Positions 42,778 through 51,623 of a stretch of DNA of 64,000 nucleotides are shown one piece after another. The stretch comes from CAVQGZ01 sp964400785 (GTDB lineage Bacteria > Actinomycetota > Actinomycetes > Jiangellales > Jiangellaceae). The position numbers and the translations under genes were made by a program. The DNA is taken from NCBI GenBank assembly GCA_964400785.1, contig CAYNWB010000002.1, positions 60,493 to 124,492 of the forward strand, in the 5' to 3' direction. The first letter of the stretch is position 1. Each line of letters begins with the position of its first letter. Below the pieces are notes generated by a model. That model did not search any database, was not told the DNA's origin, and saw only the letters and a program-made list of their open reading frames with translations.

Positions 42778-44121
42778 GTGCGCGGGCCTCTGGCATTCGT
42801 GCTCTCCAGCCCGGCTCGAGCGCTCCCGGCCGCCTTCGTCGCGGCCATCGCCGTCGGCACAGCCCTGCTCATGCTGCCGGTGGCCCGAACCGGCCCCGGT
42901 GGGGCCGAGGCGATCACCGCCCTGTTCACGGCCACCTCGGCCGTGTGCGTCACGGGGCTGACCGTGGTCGACACGGGCACGTACTGGACCCTGTTCGGCG
43001 AGCTCGTGATCATGGCGCTGATGCTCGTCGGTGGTCTCGGCATCACCGTGCTGGCCACGCTCATCGTGCTCTCGGTCGCCGGACGCCTGGGCCTGCGCAG
43101 CCGGCTGGCGGCCGCCCGCGAGGCGCGCACCGACGACCTGGGGGACGTGCGCCGCGTGCTCGTGCGGGTGGTCGGCACCATGCTGACGCTGCAGGCCGCC
43201 GTCGCCGTCGTGCTCACCGTGCGGTTGCTGGTCGCCTACGACCTCACGCTCGCCGACGCCGTCCACTCCGGTTTCTTCCACGCGGTGTCGGCGAGCAACA
43301 ACGCCGGCTTCTCCCTGTACCCCGACAACCTCACCCGCTTCGTGGGCGACCCCGTGGTGATGCTGGTGGTCTGCCTGGCGATCATCGTCGGGGGCATCGG
43401 CTTCCCGGTGCTGCTCGAGCTCTACCGCTCGTGGCGGGCACCGCGCACGTGGAGCGTGCACACCCGGCTGACACTGTGGGCCACCGGAGTGCTGCTGCTG
43501 GTGGGTGTCGGCATGATGGTGCTGTTCGAGTGGGGCAACCCCGAGACGCTCGGCGCGCTGACAACCGGTGAGCGCGTTCTCGCCACCGTCTTCCACGCCG
43601 TCCAGCCCCGCACGGCCGGGTTCAACGTGGTCGACGTGGCCGACATGCGCCAGGAGTCGCTGCTGTCGACGGTCGCTCTGATGTTCGTCGGCGGTGGCAG
43701 TGCCGGCACGGCCGGCGGCATCAAGGTGACCACCGCCGCTGTGCTGCTGTTCATCGTGTGGGCCGAGGTCCGGGGCGACGAGGACGTCCGGGTGAGCAGA
43801 CGCCGCATCTCCACGCAGACCCAGCGGCAGGCGGTCGGCATCACCGTGGTGGGAGCGGCCGGCATCGGCCTGGGCGCCATCGTGATCATGGCCACGACCC
43901 AGATCCCGTTCGGTCCCGCGGTGTTCGAGGCCGCCTCGGCGTTCGGCACGGTCGGGCTGTCGCTGGGCTTCGACGCCGAGCTGCCGATCAGCGGCAAGCT
44001 CGTGCTGGTCGTGCTCATGTTCATGGGCCGGGTGGGCCCGGTCGCCGCGTTCAGCTTCTTCGCCCTGCGCACGACCCAGGTGCGCTACCGATACCCCGAG
44101 ACCCGACCGCTGGTCGGGTGA
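42778..44121 (+). CDS. TrkH/KtrB-type potassium uptake channel subunit
   Basis: Polytopic membrane protein of 447 residues with four MPM repeats. The four pore segments appear in order: SAVCVTGLTVVD, VSASNNAGFSLY, VQPRTAGFNVVD and ASAFGTVGLSLG. The glycine of each selectivity filter is present. Gating-loop residues in the third repeat (GGGSAGTAGGIKVTT) are also recognisable. The GTG start is preceded by GAGGAGG. The RCK regulator gene follows after 14 bases, forming a K+ uptake system driven by Na+ or membrane potential. Confidence 0.92.
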   Translation: MRGPLAFVLSSPARALPAAFVAAIAVGTALLMLPVARTGPGGAEAITALFTATSAVCVTGLTVVDTGTYWTLFGELVIMALMLVGGLGITVLATLIVLSVAGRLGLRSRLAAAREARTDDLGDVRRVLVRVVGTMLTLQAAVAVVLTVRLLVAYDLTLADAVHSGFFHAVSASNNAGFSLYPDNLTRFVGDPVVMLVVCLAIIVGGIGFPVLLELYRSWRAPRTWSVHTRLTLWATGVLLLVGVGMMVLFEWGNPETLGALTTGERVLATVFHAVQPRTAGFNVVDVADMRQESLLSTVALMFVGGGSAGTAGGIKVTTAAVLLFIVWAEVRGDEDVRVSRRRISTQTQRQAVGITVVGAAGIGLGAIVIMATTQIPFGPAVFEAASAFGTVGLSLGFDAELPISGKLVLVVLMFMGRVGPVAAFSFFALRTTQVRYRYPETRPLVG

Positions 44122-44135
44122 GCAGAGGAGTCCTC

Positions 44136-44834
44136 ATGCCACGTCGCCGCCCCTCGGGCGAGGTCGCTCGCCAGAACGTTCTGGTCATCGGTCTGGGCAT
44201 CTTCGGCACAGCCGTCGCCGAGACCCTGGTGTCCCTGGGCCACGAGGTTCTCGGGGTCGACGAGGACCCCGACGTCGTGGCCGACCTCGCACCACGACTG
44301 ACGTTCACGGCCGAGGCGGACGGCTCGAGCGAGCAGGCGCTGCGCCAGCTCGGGGCCAGCGACTTCTCCCGCGGCCTGGTCGCTGTCGGTGACCTCGAAG
44401 CCAGCGTGCTCGCCGCGTCGAACCTCATCGACATCGGTGTGCCCCAGGTGTGGGCGCGGGCGCTGTCGGACCGGCACGGCCAGATACTCGAGCGACTCGG
44501 GGTGCACCACGTGATCAATCCCGAGCGGGAGCAGGGTCGCCGGGTCGGTCACCTCATCGGTGGCACCATGCTCGACTTCATCGAGGTGGACGAGGGCTGG
44601 GCGCTGGTCAAGGTGCTGCCGTTGCCCGAGTCGGTCGGGGTCACGCTCGGGGAGAGCCGCCTGCGCGAGCTCTACGGCATCACCGTCGTCGGCACCAAGC
44701 AGCCCGGCAAGCCGTTCCAGTTCGCCCAGCGCGAGACCGTCGTGAAGCCCGACGACACTCTGATCATCGCGGGAGAGACGCGCGTGTGCGAGCAGTTCTC
44801 CGCCATCGCCGAGGCCGCGCGCGGCGGGCGGTGA
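44136..44834 (+). CDS. TrkA/KtrA-type RCK regulatory subunit
   Basis: 232 residues: an RCK-N Rossmann domain with NVLVIGLGIFGTAVAETLV (nucleotide-binding glycines) and an RCK-C domain after about residue 145. It forms the cytoplasmic gating ring that binds ATP/ADP or NAD and controls the TrkH channel encoded just upstream. The ATG at 44136 has AGAGGAG upstream; an in-frame GTG lies at 44118 inside the channel gene's end. The stop abuts proC, sharing the palindrome TGATCA. Confidence 0.92.
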   Translation: MPRRRPSGEVARQNVLVIGLGIFGTAVAETLVSLGHEVLGVDEDPDVVADLAPRLTFTAEADGSSEQALRQLGASDFSRGLVAVGDLEASVLAASNLIDIGVPQVWARALSDRHGQILERLGVHHVINPEREQGRRVGHLIGGTMLDFIEVDEGWALVKVLPLPESVGVTLGESRLRELYGITVVGTKQPGKPFQFAQRETVVKPDDTLIIAGETRVCEQFSAIAEAARGGR

Positions 44835-45632
44835 TCAGTCGGCGGACATCTCGACCGAGCGGTCGCGGTTCGCCACGACCGCGTCGAGGAAGGCCGCGCG
44901 CAGCCCGTGCCTCTCCAGCTGGTGCAGGGCCGCCGCGGTCGTGCCTCCGGGCGAGGTGACGCGCTCGCGCAGCACGGCGGGGTGCTCACCGGTCGTGTCC
45001 AGCAGGCGGGACGAGCCCGACAGGGTCGCGGCTGCGAGCGTCGTGGCGAGGTCGCGTGGCAGGCCGACGCGGACGCCGGCCTCGACCAGGGCCTCGACGA
45101 CGAGAAAGAGGTAGGCCGGGCCCGAGCCGCTGACGGCGGCCACGGCGTCCATCTGTGCCTCCGGAACGACCACCACGGCTCCGACCGACGCCAGCAGCGC
45201 CCGTGCGGTCTCGAGGTGGTCGGGCCCGGCGTGCCGACCTGCGCAGATGGCTGAGATGCCTGCCCGCACCAGGGCCGGGGTGTTCGGCATCGCGCGCACC
45301 ACGGGCTGACCGTCGGGCAGCAGCGACTCGAGCCGGGCGGTCGTGAGCCCGGCTGCGACCGACACCACGACGGTGTGTGCCGGCAGGTGGGCTGCCACGC
45401 TCTCGAGCGCGGTCGCGACGTCGTGGGGCTTCACCGCGACGAGCAGCAGCTGCGTCTGCGGCGACACCCCGCCATCGGCAGCCACCTGCACGCCGTACTG
45501 CTGCGCGAGCTGGGCGGCGCGCTCCGGGCGCTGCTCGACGACGGTGACGTCGTCGGCCTGCGTCCCCGAGTCGAGCATGCCCGCCAGCAGGCTCTCCCCC
45601 ATCACTCCGCACCCGAGCAGCACAGTTCTCAT
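44835..45632 (-). CDS. proC: Pyrroline-5-carboxylate reductase
   Basis: 265 residues, reducing P5C to proline with NADPH. Marks: VLLGCGVMGESLLAGML at the Rossmann N-terminus, VAVKPHDVATAL, RAMPNTPALVRAG and the C-terminal signature VSGSGPAYLFLVVEALVEAG with LRERVTSPGGTTAAAL. It lies in the proC-HTH-galE2 neighbourhood type known in mycobacteria but here is separated from it. TAGCGT seven bases before the ATG suggests a leaderless mRNA. Confidence 0.95.
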   Translation of the reverse strand: MRTVLLGCGVMGESLLAGMLDSGTQADDVTVVEQRPERAAQLAQQYGVQVAADGGVSPQTQLLLVAVKPHDVATALESVAAHLPAHTVVVSVAAGLTTARLESLLPDGQPVVRAMPNTPALVRAGISAICAGRHAGPDHLETARALLASVGAVVVVPEAQMDAVAAVSGSGPAYLFLVVEALVEAGVRVGLPRDLATTLAAATLSGSSRLLDTTGEHPAVLRERVTSPGGTTAAALHQLERHGLRAAFLDAVVANRDRSVEMSAD

Positions 45633-45639
45633 GGGTCCG

Positions 45640-45645
45640 ACGCTA
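45640..45645 (-). promoter_or_regulatory. Probable proC -10 element (leaderless)
   Basis: Minus-strand TAGCGT, exactly seven bases before the proC ATG. It includes the TAG stop of the upstream glycosylase gene. Confidence 0.5.
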
Positions 45646-46554
45646 GTGGGAGCGGAAGTCGTGCGGTGCGTAGCGGGGGCCGAACCTTGGCGCCCGGACG
45701 CCGGAGAGCTCGAGCAGGCGCTGCACCCGAAACCGGTGGCCCCGATAGGGCTCGAGGGCCCGCAGCATGTCGTCGTCGGTGTCGCTGACCTCGCCGGTGA
45801 GCGCGAACGTCACCAGACGAGGCACGTGCGCGTCACCGACCGAGACGGCGTCGGCGTCGCCGAGGGCCCGCTGGCGTACCTCGGCCGACGTCCAGGCCCC
45901 GACCCCCGGCACCGCGCGCAGCCTCTCGTCCGCCTGCGCGCCGGACATGCCAGCGACCTGCTCCAGTCGCGACGCCAGCCCGGCGGCGCGCACGGCCGTG
46001 GCAGCACGCTGGGGACCCACCCCGGCACGGTGCCAGTCCCAGGACGGGATGGCACGCCACGCCGACGGTTCGGGGACGACGGCCATGCCGGCGGCCGGTC
46101 CCGGCGCGGGTTCCCCGTACCGGCGCACGAGCCAGCTCCACGCCCGCCGGGCCTCTGCACCCGTCACCTTCTGCTCCAGGATCGCCGGCAGCAGCGCCTC
46201 CATGACCAGGCCGGTGCGCCCGACGCGGGGGCCGCCGGTGCGACGCGCGCCGTCGGTGAGCACCCGCACGTCGGGAGCCCAGCCGGTGAGGTCGTCGTGC
46301 GCCCCGAGCCACAGCGGGGCCATCTCGACCAGCCAGGCCGCGCCCGGCCCCCACGCGGTGACCGACACCTCGCCACCGGACACCTCGAACCGCGCGGTGC
46401 CCGGCCCCTGGGGGGTTCGCGCCGTTCGCCACACCGCCCCGGCGCGGTCGAGGGCGTAGGTGGGGTCGCCGGCACCGCGCCGGTGGGGTCCCAGCAGCAG
46501 GGTGAGCGGAACCGGAGCGGACGCCCGCCAGCGCCGCTCGCACACCGCGACCAT
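45643..46554 (-). CDS. DNA-3-methyladenine glycosylase II-like HhH-GPD protein
   Basis: 303 residues. The helix-hairpin-helix segment AVPGVGAWTSAEVRQRALG is followed by the catalytic aspartate in SVGDAHVPRLVTF; ILEQKVTGAEARRAWSWLV matches the AlkA/MPG region. It removes alkylated bases in base-excision repair by inference from family. The start at 46554 (ATG) gives a normal length and a five-base gap to the upstream sugar-nucleotidyltransferase gene. A narrower substrate such as 8-oxoguanine is possible. Confidence 0.82.
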   Translation of the reverse strand: MVAVCERRWRASAPVPLTLLLGPHRRGAGDPTYALDRAGAVWRTARTPQGPGTARFEVSGGEVSVTAWGPGAAWLVEMAPLWLGAHDDLTGWAPDVRVLTDGARRTGGPRVGRTGLVMEALLPAILEQKVTGAEARRAWSWLVRRYGEPAPGPAAGMAVVPEPSAWRAIPSWDWHRAGVGPQRAATAVRAAGLASRLEQVAGMSGAQADERLRAVPGVGAWTSAEVRQRALGDADAVSVGDAHVPRLVTFALTGEVSDTDDDMLRALEPYRGHRFRVQRLLELSGVRAPRFGPRYAPHDFRSH

Positions 46555-46559
46555 CGGCG

Positions 46560-47621
46560 TCAGAAGCGCAGCGAGCCGGCCGGCAGCACCACGTGCGACG
46601 ACACACGGCTGCCGTGCCGCAGCTCGTTGTCGGAGCCGATCTGCGCCTGCGCACCCACGACGGAGTGGTCGACGAGCACCTGGTCGGCGATCTGCGCACC
46701 CTGGCCCACGGCTGAGCGCCGCACGCGGCTGGCGGCCCCGACGACGGCGTCGGCCATCACCACCGAGCCCTCGATCACACAGTCGGGGCCGACCACCGCG
46801 CCGGCCAGCACCGAGCTGCCCCCGTACACGCGGGCAGTGGGGTGCACGGTCGCGCCGGGCAGCACGAGCGACTCCCCCGGCGGACCGGGGCGGGCCGAGG
46901 GGACGATCACCCCGCGGACCAGGTCGGCCGAGCCCTGCACGTACAGCTCGGGCGTGCCCAGGTCGGTCCAGTACGCACGGTCGACGTGGCCGAGCACGCG
47001 GCTGCCCTGCTCCAGCAGCGCGGGAAACGTCTCGCGCTCGACCGACACCGCCCGCCCCGGTGGGATCTGCTCGATCAGAGAGCGGCGAAAGACGTAGCAC
47101 CCGGCGTTGACCCGGTTGGTGACCGGCTCGGGTGACTTCTCCAGAAACTCCGTCACCCGGCCCTCCGGCCCGACGACGACGCTGCCGAAGGCTCGCGGGT
47201 CGTCGACCTCGGTGAGGTACAGCGTCACGTCGGCGTCGAACTCCAGGTGCCGCGCGAGCTGGGCTCGCAGGTCGTGCCCGTCGAGGACGTCGCCGTTGAG
47301 CACCACGACCGGATCGTCCGCGGTCCCGGACAACCGCTCGGCAGCGTTGCGGATGGCACCGGCCGTCCCCAGCGGGGACGTCTCCAGCATCAGCTCGACC
47401 TCGGCGCCGTACCGGTTCAGCTCGGGCACGTACCGCTCGAACGCCTCGGCCCGGTAGGCCGTGGCGAGCACCACCCTGCTCACGCCGGCGGCAGCAGCCC
47501 GAGCCACCTGGTGGGCCACGAACGGCACGCCGGCCACCGGGAGCATCGGCTTGGGAACATGCTCGGTGAGCGGCCGCAGCCGCGTGCCCAGCCCACCGAC
47601 CAGCAGGATCGCCTCGACCAC
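46560..47621 (-). CDS. Sugar nucleotidyltransferase (mannose-1-phosphate guanylyltransferase type)
   Basis: 353 residues. N-terminal nucleotidyltransferase domain with LLVGGLGTRLRPLT, VPKPMLPVAGVPF, LNGDVLDG and NAGCYVFRR, followed by left-handed beta-helix hexapeptide repeats (ATVHPTARVYGGSSVLAGAV). Actinobacterial homologues are named ManB/ManC or Glc-1-P nucleotidyltransferases; sugar and nucleotide cannot be fixed from sequence. I chose the GTG at 47621 because TAGGGT is exactly seven bases upstream; a GTG at 47630 is also in frame. Confidence 0.85.
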   Translation of the reverse strand: MVEAILLVGGLGTRLRPLTEHVPKPMLPVAGVPFVAHQVARAAAAGVSRVVLATAYRAEAFERYVPELNRYGAEVELMLETSPLGTAGAIRNAAERLSGTADDPVVVLNGDVLDGHDLRAQLARHLEFDADVTLYLTEVDDPRAFGSVVVGPEGRVTEFLEKSPEPVTNRVNAGCYVFRRSLIEQIPPGRAVSVERETFPALLEQGSRVLGHVDRAYWTDLGTPELYVQGSADLVRGVIVPSARPGPPGESLVLPGATVHPTARVYGGSSVLAGAVVGPDCVIEGSVVMADAVVGAASRVRRSAVGQGAQIADQVLVDHSVVGAQAQIGSDNELRHGSRVSSHVVLPAGSLRF

Positions 47622-47645
47622 GCCCCTCACCCTACGGTGATCGAC
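47622..47645. promoter_or_regulatory. 24-bp divergent leaderless promoter (nucleotidyltransferase / TIGR03089)
   Basis: ACCCTACGGT (47629-47638) combines a minus-strand TAGGGT and a plus-strand TACGGT overlapping by the central TA. Each lies exactly seven bases from a GTG start. The total is 24 bases, identical in layout to 30254-30277. Confidence 0.6.
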
Positions 47646-48344
47646 GTGGCCGAACCTGCGACCCCGCCAGCCCTGCTGTCGCGCGCCCTGCGCGCGGACC
47701 CCGCACGCCCGTTCCTCACCTACTACGACGTCTCGTCCGGCGGACGGGTGGAGCTGTCGGTGGCGACGTTCGACAACTGGGTCAGCAAGACGGCCGGGCT
47801 GGTGCGCGACGAGCTGGACGTCGAGCCGGGTGACGCCGTCTCGGTCGTGCTGCCTGCGCACTGGCTGGCACTGGTGTGGGCCCAGGCGGTCTGGACCGTC
47901 GGGGCCCGCCTGCTGCTCACCACCGATGCGGCGCAGGTCGCCGTGCGTGCGGCCGACGATGCGCAGGCCGGCTCGACGGCGGCCGGGCAGCTCGTGGTGG
48001 TCAGTACCGCTGCCCTGGGCGGGCCGGCCGGTGCCCGCACCCCGACCGGTGCCCTCGACTTCGGGCGCCTGGTGCTCGGGTTCCCGGACGTGCTCGGCAC
48101 GCCAGATGAGTCCGACGACCCGTTGCTGGACGACCTGCTGGCTCAGGCGAGCCGATCAGCCGATTGGGCACCGCGCCGAGGGCTGGTCGTGGGTCGGTCG
48201 CTGACCACCGCCGTGGTGCGCGACGCACTGCTGCTGCCTCTGCTCGTCGACGGGTCGTGCGTGCTGGTCAGCGGCGCGCCCACGGCCGAGCAGGTTGCGA
48301 GCATCGGCGAGCAGGAGGGCGCGGTCACCACGGGTCGTCGCTGA
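47646..48344 (+). CDS. TIGR03089 family protein
   Basis: 232 residues, an actinobacterial family resembling a shortened AMP-binding N-terminal domain (FDNWVSKTAGLVRDELDVEP, VVLPAHWLALVWAQAVWTVG) without adenylation-site motifs; function unknown. The GTG at 47646 was chosen for its exact seven-base distance from TACGGT; a GTG at 47637 is also open but would place the -10 inside the gene. The tail overlaps the isomerase gene by 20 bases. Confidence 0.78.
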   Translation: MAEPATPPALLSRALRADPARPFLTYYDVSSGGRVELSVATFDNWVSKTAGLVRDELDVEPGDAVSVVLPAHWLALVWAQAVWTVGARLLLTTDAAQVAVRAADDAQAGSTAAGQLVVVSTAALGGPAGARTPTGALDFGRLVLGFPDVLGTPDESDDPLLDDLLAQASRSADWAPRRGLVVGRSLTTAVVRDALLLPLLVDGSCVLVSGAPTAEQVASIGEQEGAVTTGRR

Positions 48345-49161
48345 GCGCCGCCGCCATGTACAGCCGCGTGTAGGCCAGCGCCTCGGCCAGGTCGTTCTCC
48401 CGCTCCTCACGGTTCTTGGCCCGGCGCGTCGACACCTCGAGCACGATCGAGCCCTCCCAGGCGTCGCGGGCGAGCCGCTCGAGCAGCACGTCGCAGGGCT
48501 GGGTGCCGCGTCCGGGCACGAGGTGCTCGTCACGGGCCGATCCGCTGCCGTCAGCGAGGTGGACGTGGGCCAACCGGTCACCGAGGTCGGCCGCCAGCTT
48601 CAGCGCGTCCGAGCCGGAGACCGCCGTGTGCGACAGGTCCAGGGTGCAGTGGTGGTAGCCCTCGTCGGTCGGGTCCCAGTCGGGTAGGTAGGCCTTGAGC
48701 TCGCGCCCTCCGGCGCGCCACGGGTACATGTTCTCGACCGCCACCAGGATCCCCGACTCCTCGGAGAGCGCGTTCACCTTGGCCGCGAAGTCGCGGGCGT
48801 ACTCGCGCTGCCAGCGGAACGGCGGATGGACGACGACGACGGACGCCCCGAGCTGCTGGGCGGCCTGCACCGAGCGGGTGAGCCGCTCCCAGGGGTCCGG
48901 CGACCAGACCCGCTGCGTCACGAGCAGGCAGGGGGCGTGCACCGCGACGACAGGAACCTGGTGCGCCTGCACCAGGGACTCCACGGCGTCCGGGTCCTGG
49001 CTGACCGGGTCGGTCCACACCATGAGCTCGATGCCGTCGTAGCCGAGCATGTCCGCGATCTCGAAGCACGCTGCGGTCGACTCCGGGTAGACCGACGCCG
49101 TCGACAGCGCCACGGCGGCCTTGGCCAGCCGCACGGGCACCCCACCGGGCTCAGATGCCAT
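48325..49161 (-). CDS. Sugar phosphate isomerase/epimerase (AP endonuclease 2 TIM barrel)
   Basis: 278-residue TIM-barrel protein. Metal-site residues are spread over barrel strands: GYDGIELMVW, VVAVHAPCLL, VVVVHPPFRW, LVAVENMYPW, HCTLDLSHTAVSG and AHVHLADGSG, ending in IVLEVSTRRAKN. This is the xylose-isomerase-like family, with isomerases and endonuclease IV relatives. It sits between Ppx/GppA and TIGR03089 as in mycobacteria; substrate unknown. It overlaps gppA by 11 bases. Confidence 0.82.
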   Translation of the reverse strand: MASEPGGVPVRLAKAAVALSTASVYPESTAACFEIADMLGYDGIELMVWTDPVSQDPDAVESLVQAHQVPVVAVHAPCLLVTQRVWSPDPWERLTRSVQAAQQLGASVVVVHPPFRWQREYARDFAAKVNALSEESGILVAVENMYPWRAGGRELKAYLPDWDPTDEGYHHCTLDLSHTAVSGSDALKLAADLGDRLAHVHLADGSGSARDEHLVPGRGTQPCDVLLERLARDAWEGSIVLEVSTRRAKNREERENDLAEALAYTRLYMAAALSDDPW

Positions 49162-50116
49162 GGGAGCCCGGTGTCGTCGAGCGGCTCGGCTCGGCCAGCA
49201 CGTCGAGCTGGCGCAGGATGATGCCCTCGCGCAGCGCCCAGGGGCAGATCTGCACGGTGCCGACCTCGAGCAGGTCCATGGCGCCCTCGGCCACGACCGC
49301 GCCGGCGAGCAGCTGGGCGGCGCGGCCCGCCGAGACGCCGGGCAGGTCGGCCCGCTGCTTCGTCGTCATGCTCGCCAGTCGCGGCACCATCTCGGACAGG
49401 TCGTCCAGGTGCAGCGCGCGCGGCACGTAGATGCCCTCCGACGAGGCGGACGCCCCCGCGATACGGGCCAGCGAGCGAAAGGTCTTCGACGTGCCGACTG
49501 CCAGGTCGGGACGTCCGTGGCGCAGCACCAGGCCGGCCACCTCGGCGATCCGGGCCCGGACGTGGCGACGCATGGTGCGCAGCTGCTCGGCGTCCGGGGG
49601 GTCGTCGGGGAGCAGCTCGCGGGTCAGCCGCCCGGCACCGAGGGGCAGCGAGAGAGCCGCGTCGGGGTCCTCGTCGATGCCGGTCGCGATCTCGAGCGAG
49701 CCACCCCCGATGTCGAGCATCAGCACCCGCCGCGACGACCAGCCGTACCACCGGCGCACCGCCAGGAACGTCAGCCGCGACTCCTCGTCCCCGCTGAGCA
49801 CCGCCAGGTCCACACCCGCCTCGTCGCGCACCCGGGCGAGCACCTTCTCGCCGTTCGTCGCCTCCCGCAGGGCGGAGGTGGCGAAGGCGAGGATGCGCTC
49901 GGCGCCCTTGTCCTCGGCGAGCGCGACGGCCTCCTGGCAGAACTCGACCAGCCGGTCGGCTCCGGCGTCCCCGACCCTGCCGTCCGGCTCGATCAGCTCG
50001 CTCAGCCGTAGCTGCGCCTTGTGCTTGTGCGCGGGCAGGGGCCGCGCCCCGGGGTGGGCGTCGACCAGCAGCAGGTGGACGGTGTTCGACCCCACATCCA
50101 GAACTCCCAGGCGCAC
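49151..50116 (-). CDS. Ppx/GppA phosphatase family protein
   Basis: 321-residue ASKHA-fold phosphatase that hydrolyses polyphosphate and/or pppGpp. Marks: VLDVGSNTVHLLLVDAH (first phosphate loop), AFATSALREATNG, VLSGDEESRLTFLA and MLDIGGGSLEIATG (second loop). Short, single-module length like mycobacterial Ppx1/Ppx2, lacking the C-terminal HD domain. I chose the GTG at 50116 because TACCGT lies seven bases upstream. Confidence 0.9.
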   Translation of the reverse strand: MRLGVLDVGSNTVHLLLVDAHPGARPLPAHKHKAQLRLSELIEPDGRVGDAGADRLVEFCQEAVALAEDKGAERILAFATSALREATNGEKVLARVRDEAGVDLAVLSGDEESRLTFLAVRRWYGWSSRRVLMLDIGGGSLEIATGIDEDPDAALSLPLGAGRLTRELLPDDPPDAEQLRTMRRHVRARIAEVAGLVLRHGRPDLAVGTSKTFRSLARIAGASASSEGIYVPRALHLDDLSEMVPRLASMTTKQRADLPGVSAGRAAQLLAGAVVAEGAMDLLEVGTVQICPWALREGIILRQLDVLAEPSRSTTPGSHGI

Positions 50117-50157
50117 GCGTGAGACGGTAGCCGCCCGGGCTGCGTACCCTTCGCCGG
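50117..50157. promoter_or_regulatory. Divergent leaderless promoters (gppA / Cys-rich protein)
   Basis: Minus-strand TACCGT (50124-50129) lies seven bases from the gppA GTG, and plus-strand TACCCT (50145-50150) lies seven bases from the GTG at 50158. Neither gene has a Shine-Dalgarno site. Confidence 0.55.
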
Positions 50158-50880
50158 GTGGGTGAAGTGGCACTGGACTTTCCGCGCACCTGGGTGGAGT
50201 TCACCGACCCCGCTGACCCCGACGTGGTGGTGCGAGCGGACGTCACGTGGCTCACCTCGCGCTGGACGTGCATCTTCGGGCGCGGCTGCCGCGGCATCGA
50301 CGCGACCCGGCCCGACGACGGCTGTTGCGTGCACGGCGCCCACTTCACCGACGCCGACGACGAGGCCCGGGTCGTGGCAGCGGCCGACCGTCTGGGCGCG
50401 GCCGACTGGCAGATGCGCCGCAGGGGGCGACGGGGTGGGGTGGTCAGCGTCGACCCCGAGGGGGGCCGCCGCACCCGTGTCGTCGACGGTGCCTGCATCT
50501 TCCACAACCGAGCCGGGTTCGACGGGCCGCCCGGCTGTGCGCTGCATGCGCTGGCACTGGCGGAGGGAACCCACCCGCTCACCACGAAGCCGGACGTGTG
50601 CTGGCAGCTGCCGCTCCGGCGTGGCTTTCGCGACGTCACCCGCCCTGACGGCAGCACCTACCACGAGGTGAGCCTGGGCGAGTTCGACCGGCGAGGCTGG
50701 GGTGCCGGGGGACACGAGCTCGACTGGTACTGCAGTGGTGACCCGATCGCTCACGTGGGCACCCAGACCGTGCTGCACGGCTCACGCGCCGAGATCGTCG
50801 CCCTCATCGGCGAGGCTGCCTACGGCGAGCTGGTGAGCCTGTGCGAGGCGCAGCCCGCGGCGCATCCCGCCTCACGGTGA
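50158..50880 (+). CDS. Cysteine-rich conserved actinobacterial protein
   Basis: 240 residues with about nine cysteines arranged as CIFGRGCRGID, GCCVHGAHF, GACIFHN and GCALHALAL, then single cysteines in VCWQLPL and WYCSGDP. This looks like a metal or Fe-S site similar to YkgJ-type CxxxC clusters. A homologue lies next to ppx/gppA in mycobacteria (Rv0495c position). Function unknown. GTG start with TACCCT at seven bases; the stop overlaps the next gene (GTGA). Confidence 0.7.
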   Translation: MGEVALDFPRTWVEFTDPADPDVVVRADVTWLTSRWTCIFGRGCRGIDATRPDDGCCVHGAHFTDADDEARVVAAADRLGAADWQMRRRGRRGGVVSVDPEGGRRTRVVDGACIFHNRAGFDGPPGCALHALALAEGTHPLTTKPDVCWQLPLRRGFRDVTRPDGSTYHEVSLGEFDRRGWGAGGHELDWYCSGDPIAHVGTQTVLHGSRAEIVALIGEAAYGELVSLCEAQPAAHPASR

Positions 50881-51623
50881 CCACCGCCACTCCCAGCCCG
50901 AACATCTGGCGGTGGCCCGACGTCTACGAGCGGCTGAACCGGGCCGCCGACCCCGACGGTCTGGTCATGGCCGCGCTGGACGAGCTGCTGGCCCCGAACG
51001 CGCCGGTGCCGCTCGCGGTCGACGTGGGGTGCGGGTCGGGGTTCCACCTGCCGGCCCTGGCCCTCCGGGCGCGCACCGTGGTGGGCGTGGAGCCTCACCC
51101 GGGACTGGTCGAGCTGGCACGGCGCCGCGTGGCTCGCGCCCGGTTGACGACGAAGGTCGACGTGCGGCCCGGCGTCGCTGCGGCCCTGCCCGTGGCCTCG
51201 GGCAGCGTCGACCTGCTGTTCTCGCACTGGGCGTACTTCTTCGGTCCCGGCTGCGAGCCCGGACTGGTCGAGGCCGACCGCGTGCTGGTCAGCGGGGGCA
51301 TGCAGGTGGCCGTCGACCTCGACGTGGCCGCCGCGCACGGATATGCGCACTGGTTCGCCGCGAGCGGCGGCGAGGTGCGGGCGCGGCCGAGCCTGTCGTT
51401 CTTCACCGCTCGAGGCTGGCAGGAGCGCCGGCTGCCCGTGGTGTGGTCGTTCGCGAGCCGGGACGACCTGGCCGCCGTGCTGCACATCGAGTTCCCGGCG
51501 GCCGTGGCGGCACAGGCCATTCGCGAGACGGTGGGCACCACGATCGCAGTGCCCACCGTGCTGCGCTGGCGCCGCGCGGCCGGCTCCGCGGCGCTGCCGG
51601 GATCTGTCGGACCCGAGCCCTAG
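50877..51623 (+). CDS. Class I SAM-dependent methyltransferase
   Basis: 248 residues. The SAM-binding segment is LAVDVGCGSGFHLPALA (about residues 45-60), and VVGVEPHPGLVELA and LLFSHWAYFFGPGCEPGL follow. No specific substrate can be inferred. Its GTG overlaps the stop of the Cys-rich gene by four bases, so the two are probably cotranslated; the methyltransferase might act with or on its partner. Confidence 0.78.
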   Translation: MTTATPSPNIWRWPDVYERLNRAADPDGLVMAALDELLAPNAPVPLAVDVGCGSGFHLPALALRARTVVGVEPHPGLVELARRRVARARLTTKVDVRPGVAAALPVASGSVDLLFSHWAYFFGPGCEPGLVEADRVLVSGGMQVAVDLDVAAAHGYAHWFAASGGEVRARPSLSFFTARGWQERRLPVVWSFASRDDLAAVLHIEFPAAVAAQAIRETVGTTIAVPTVLRWRRAAGSAALPGSVGPEP

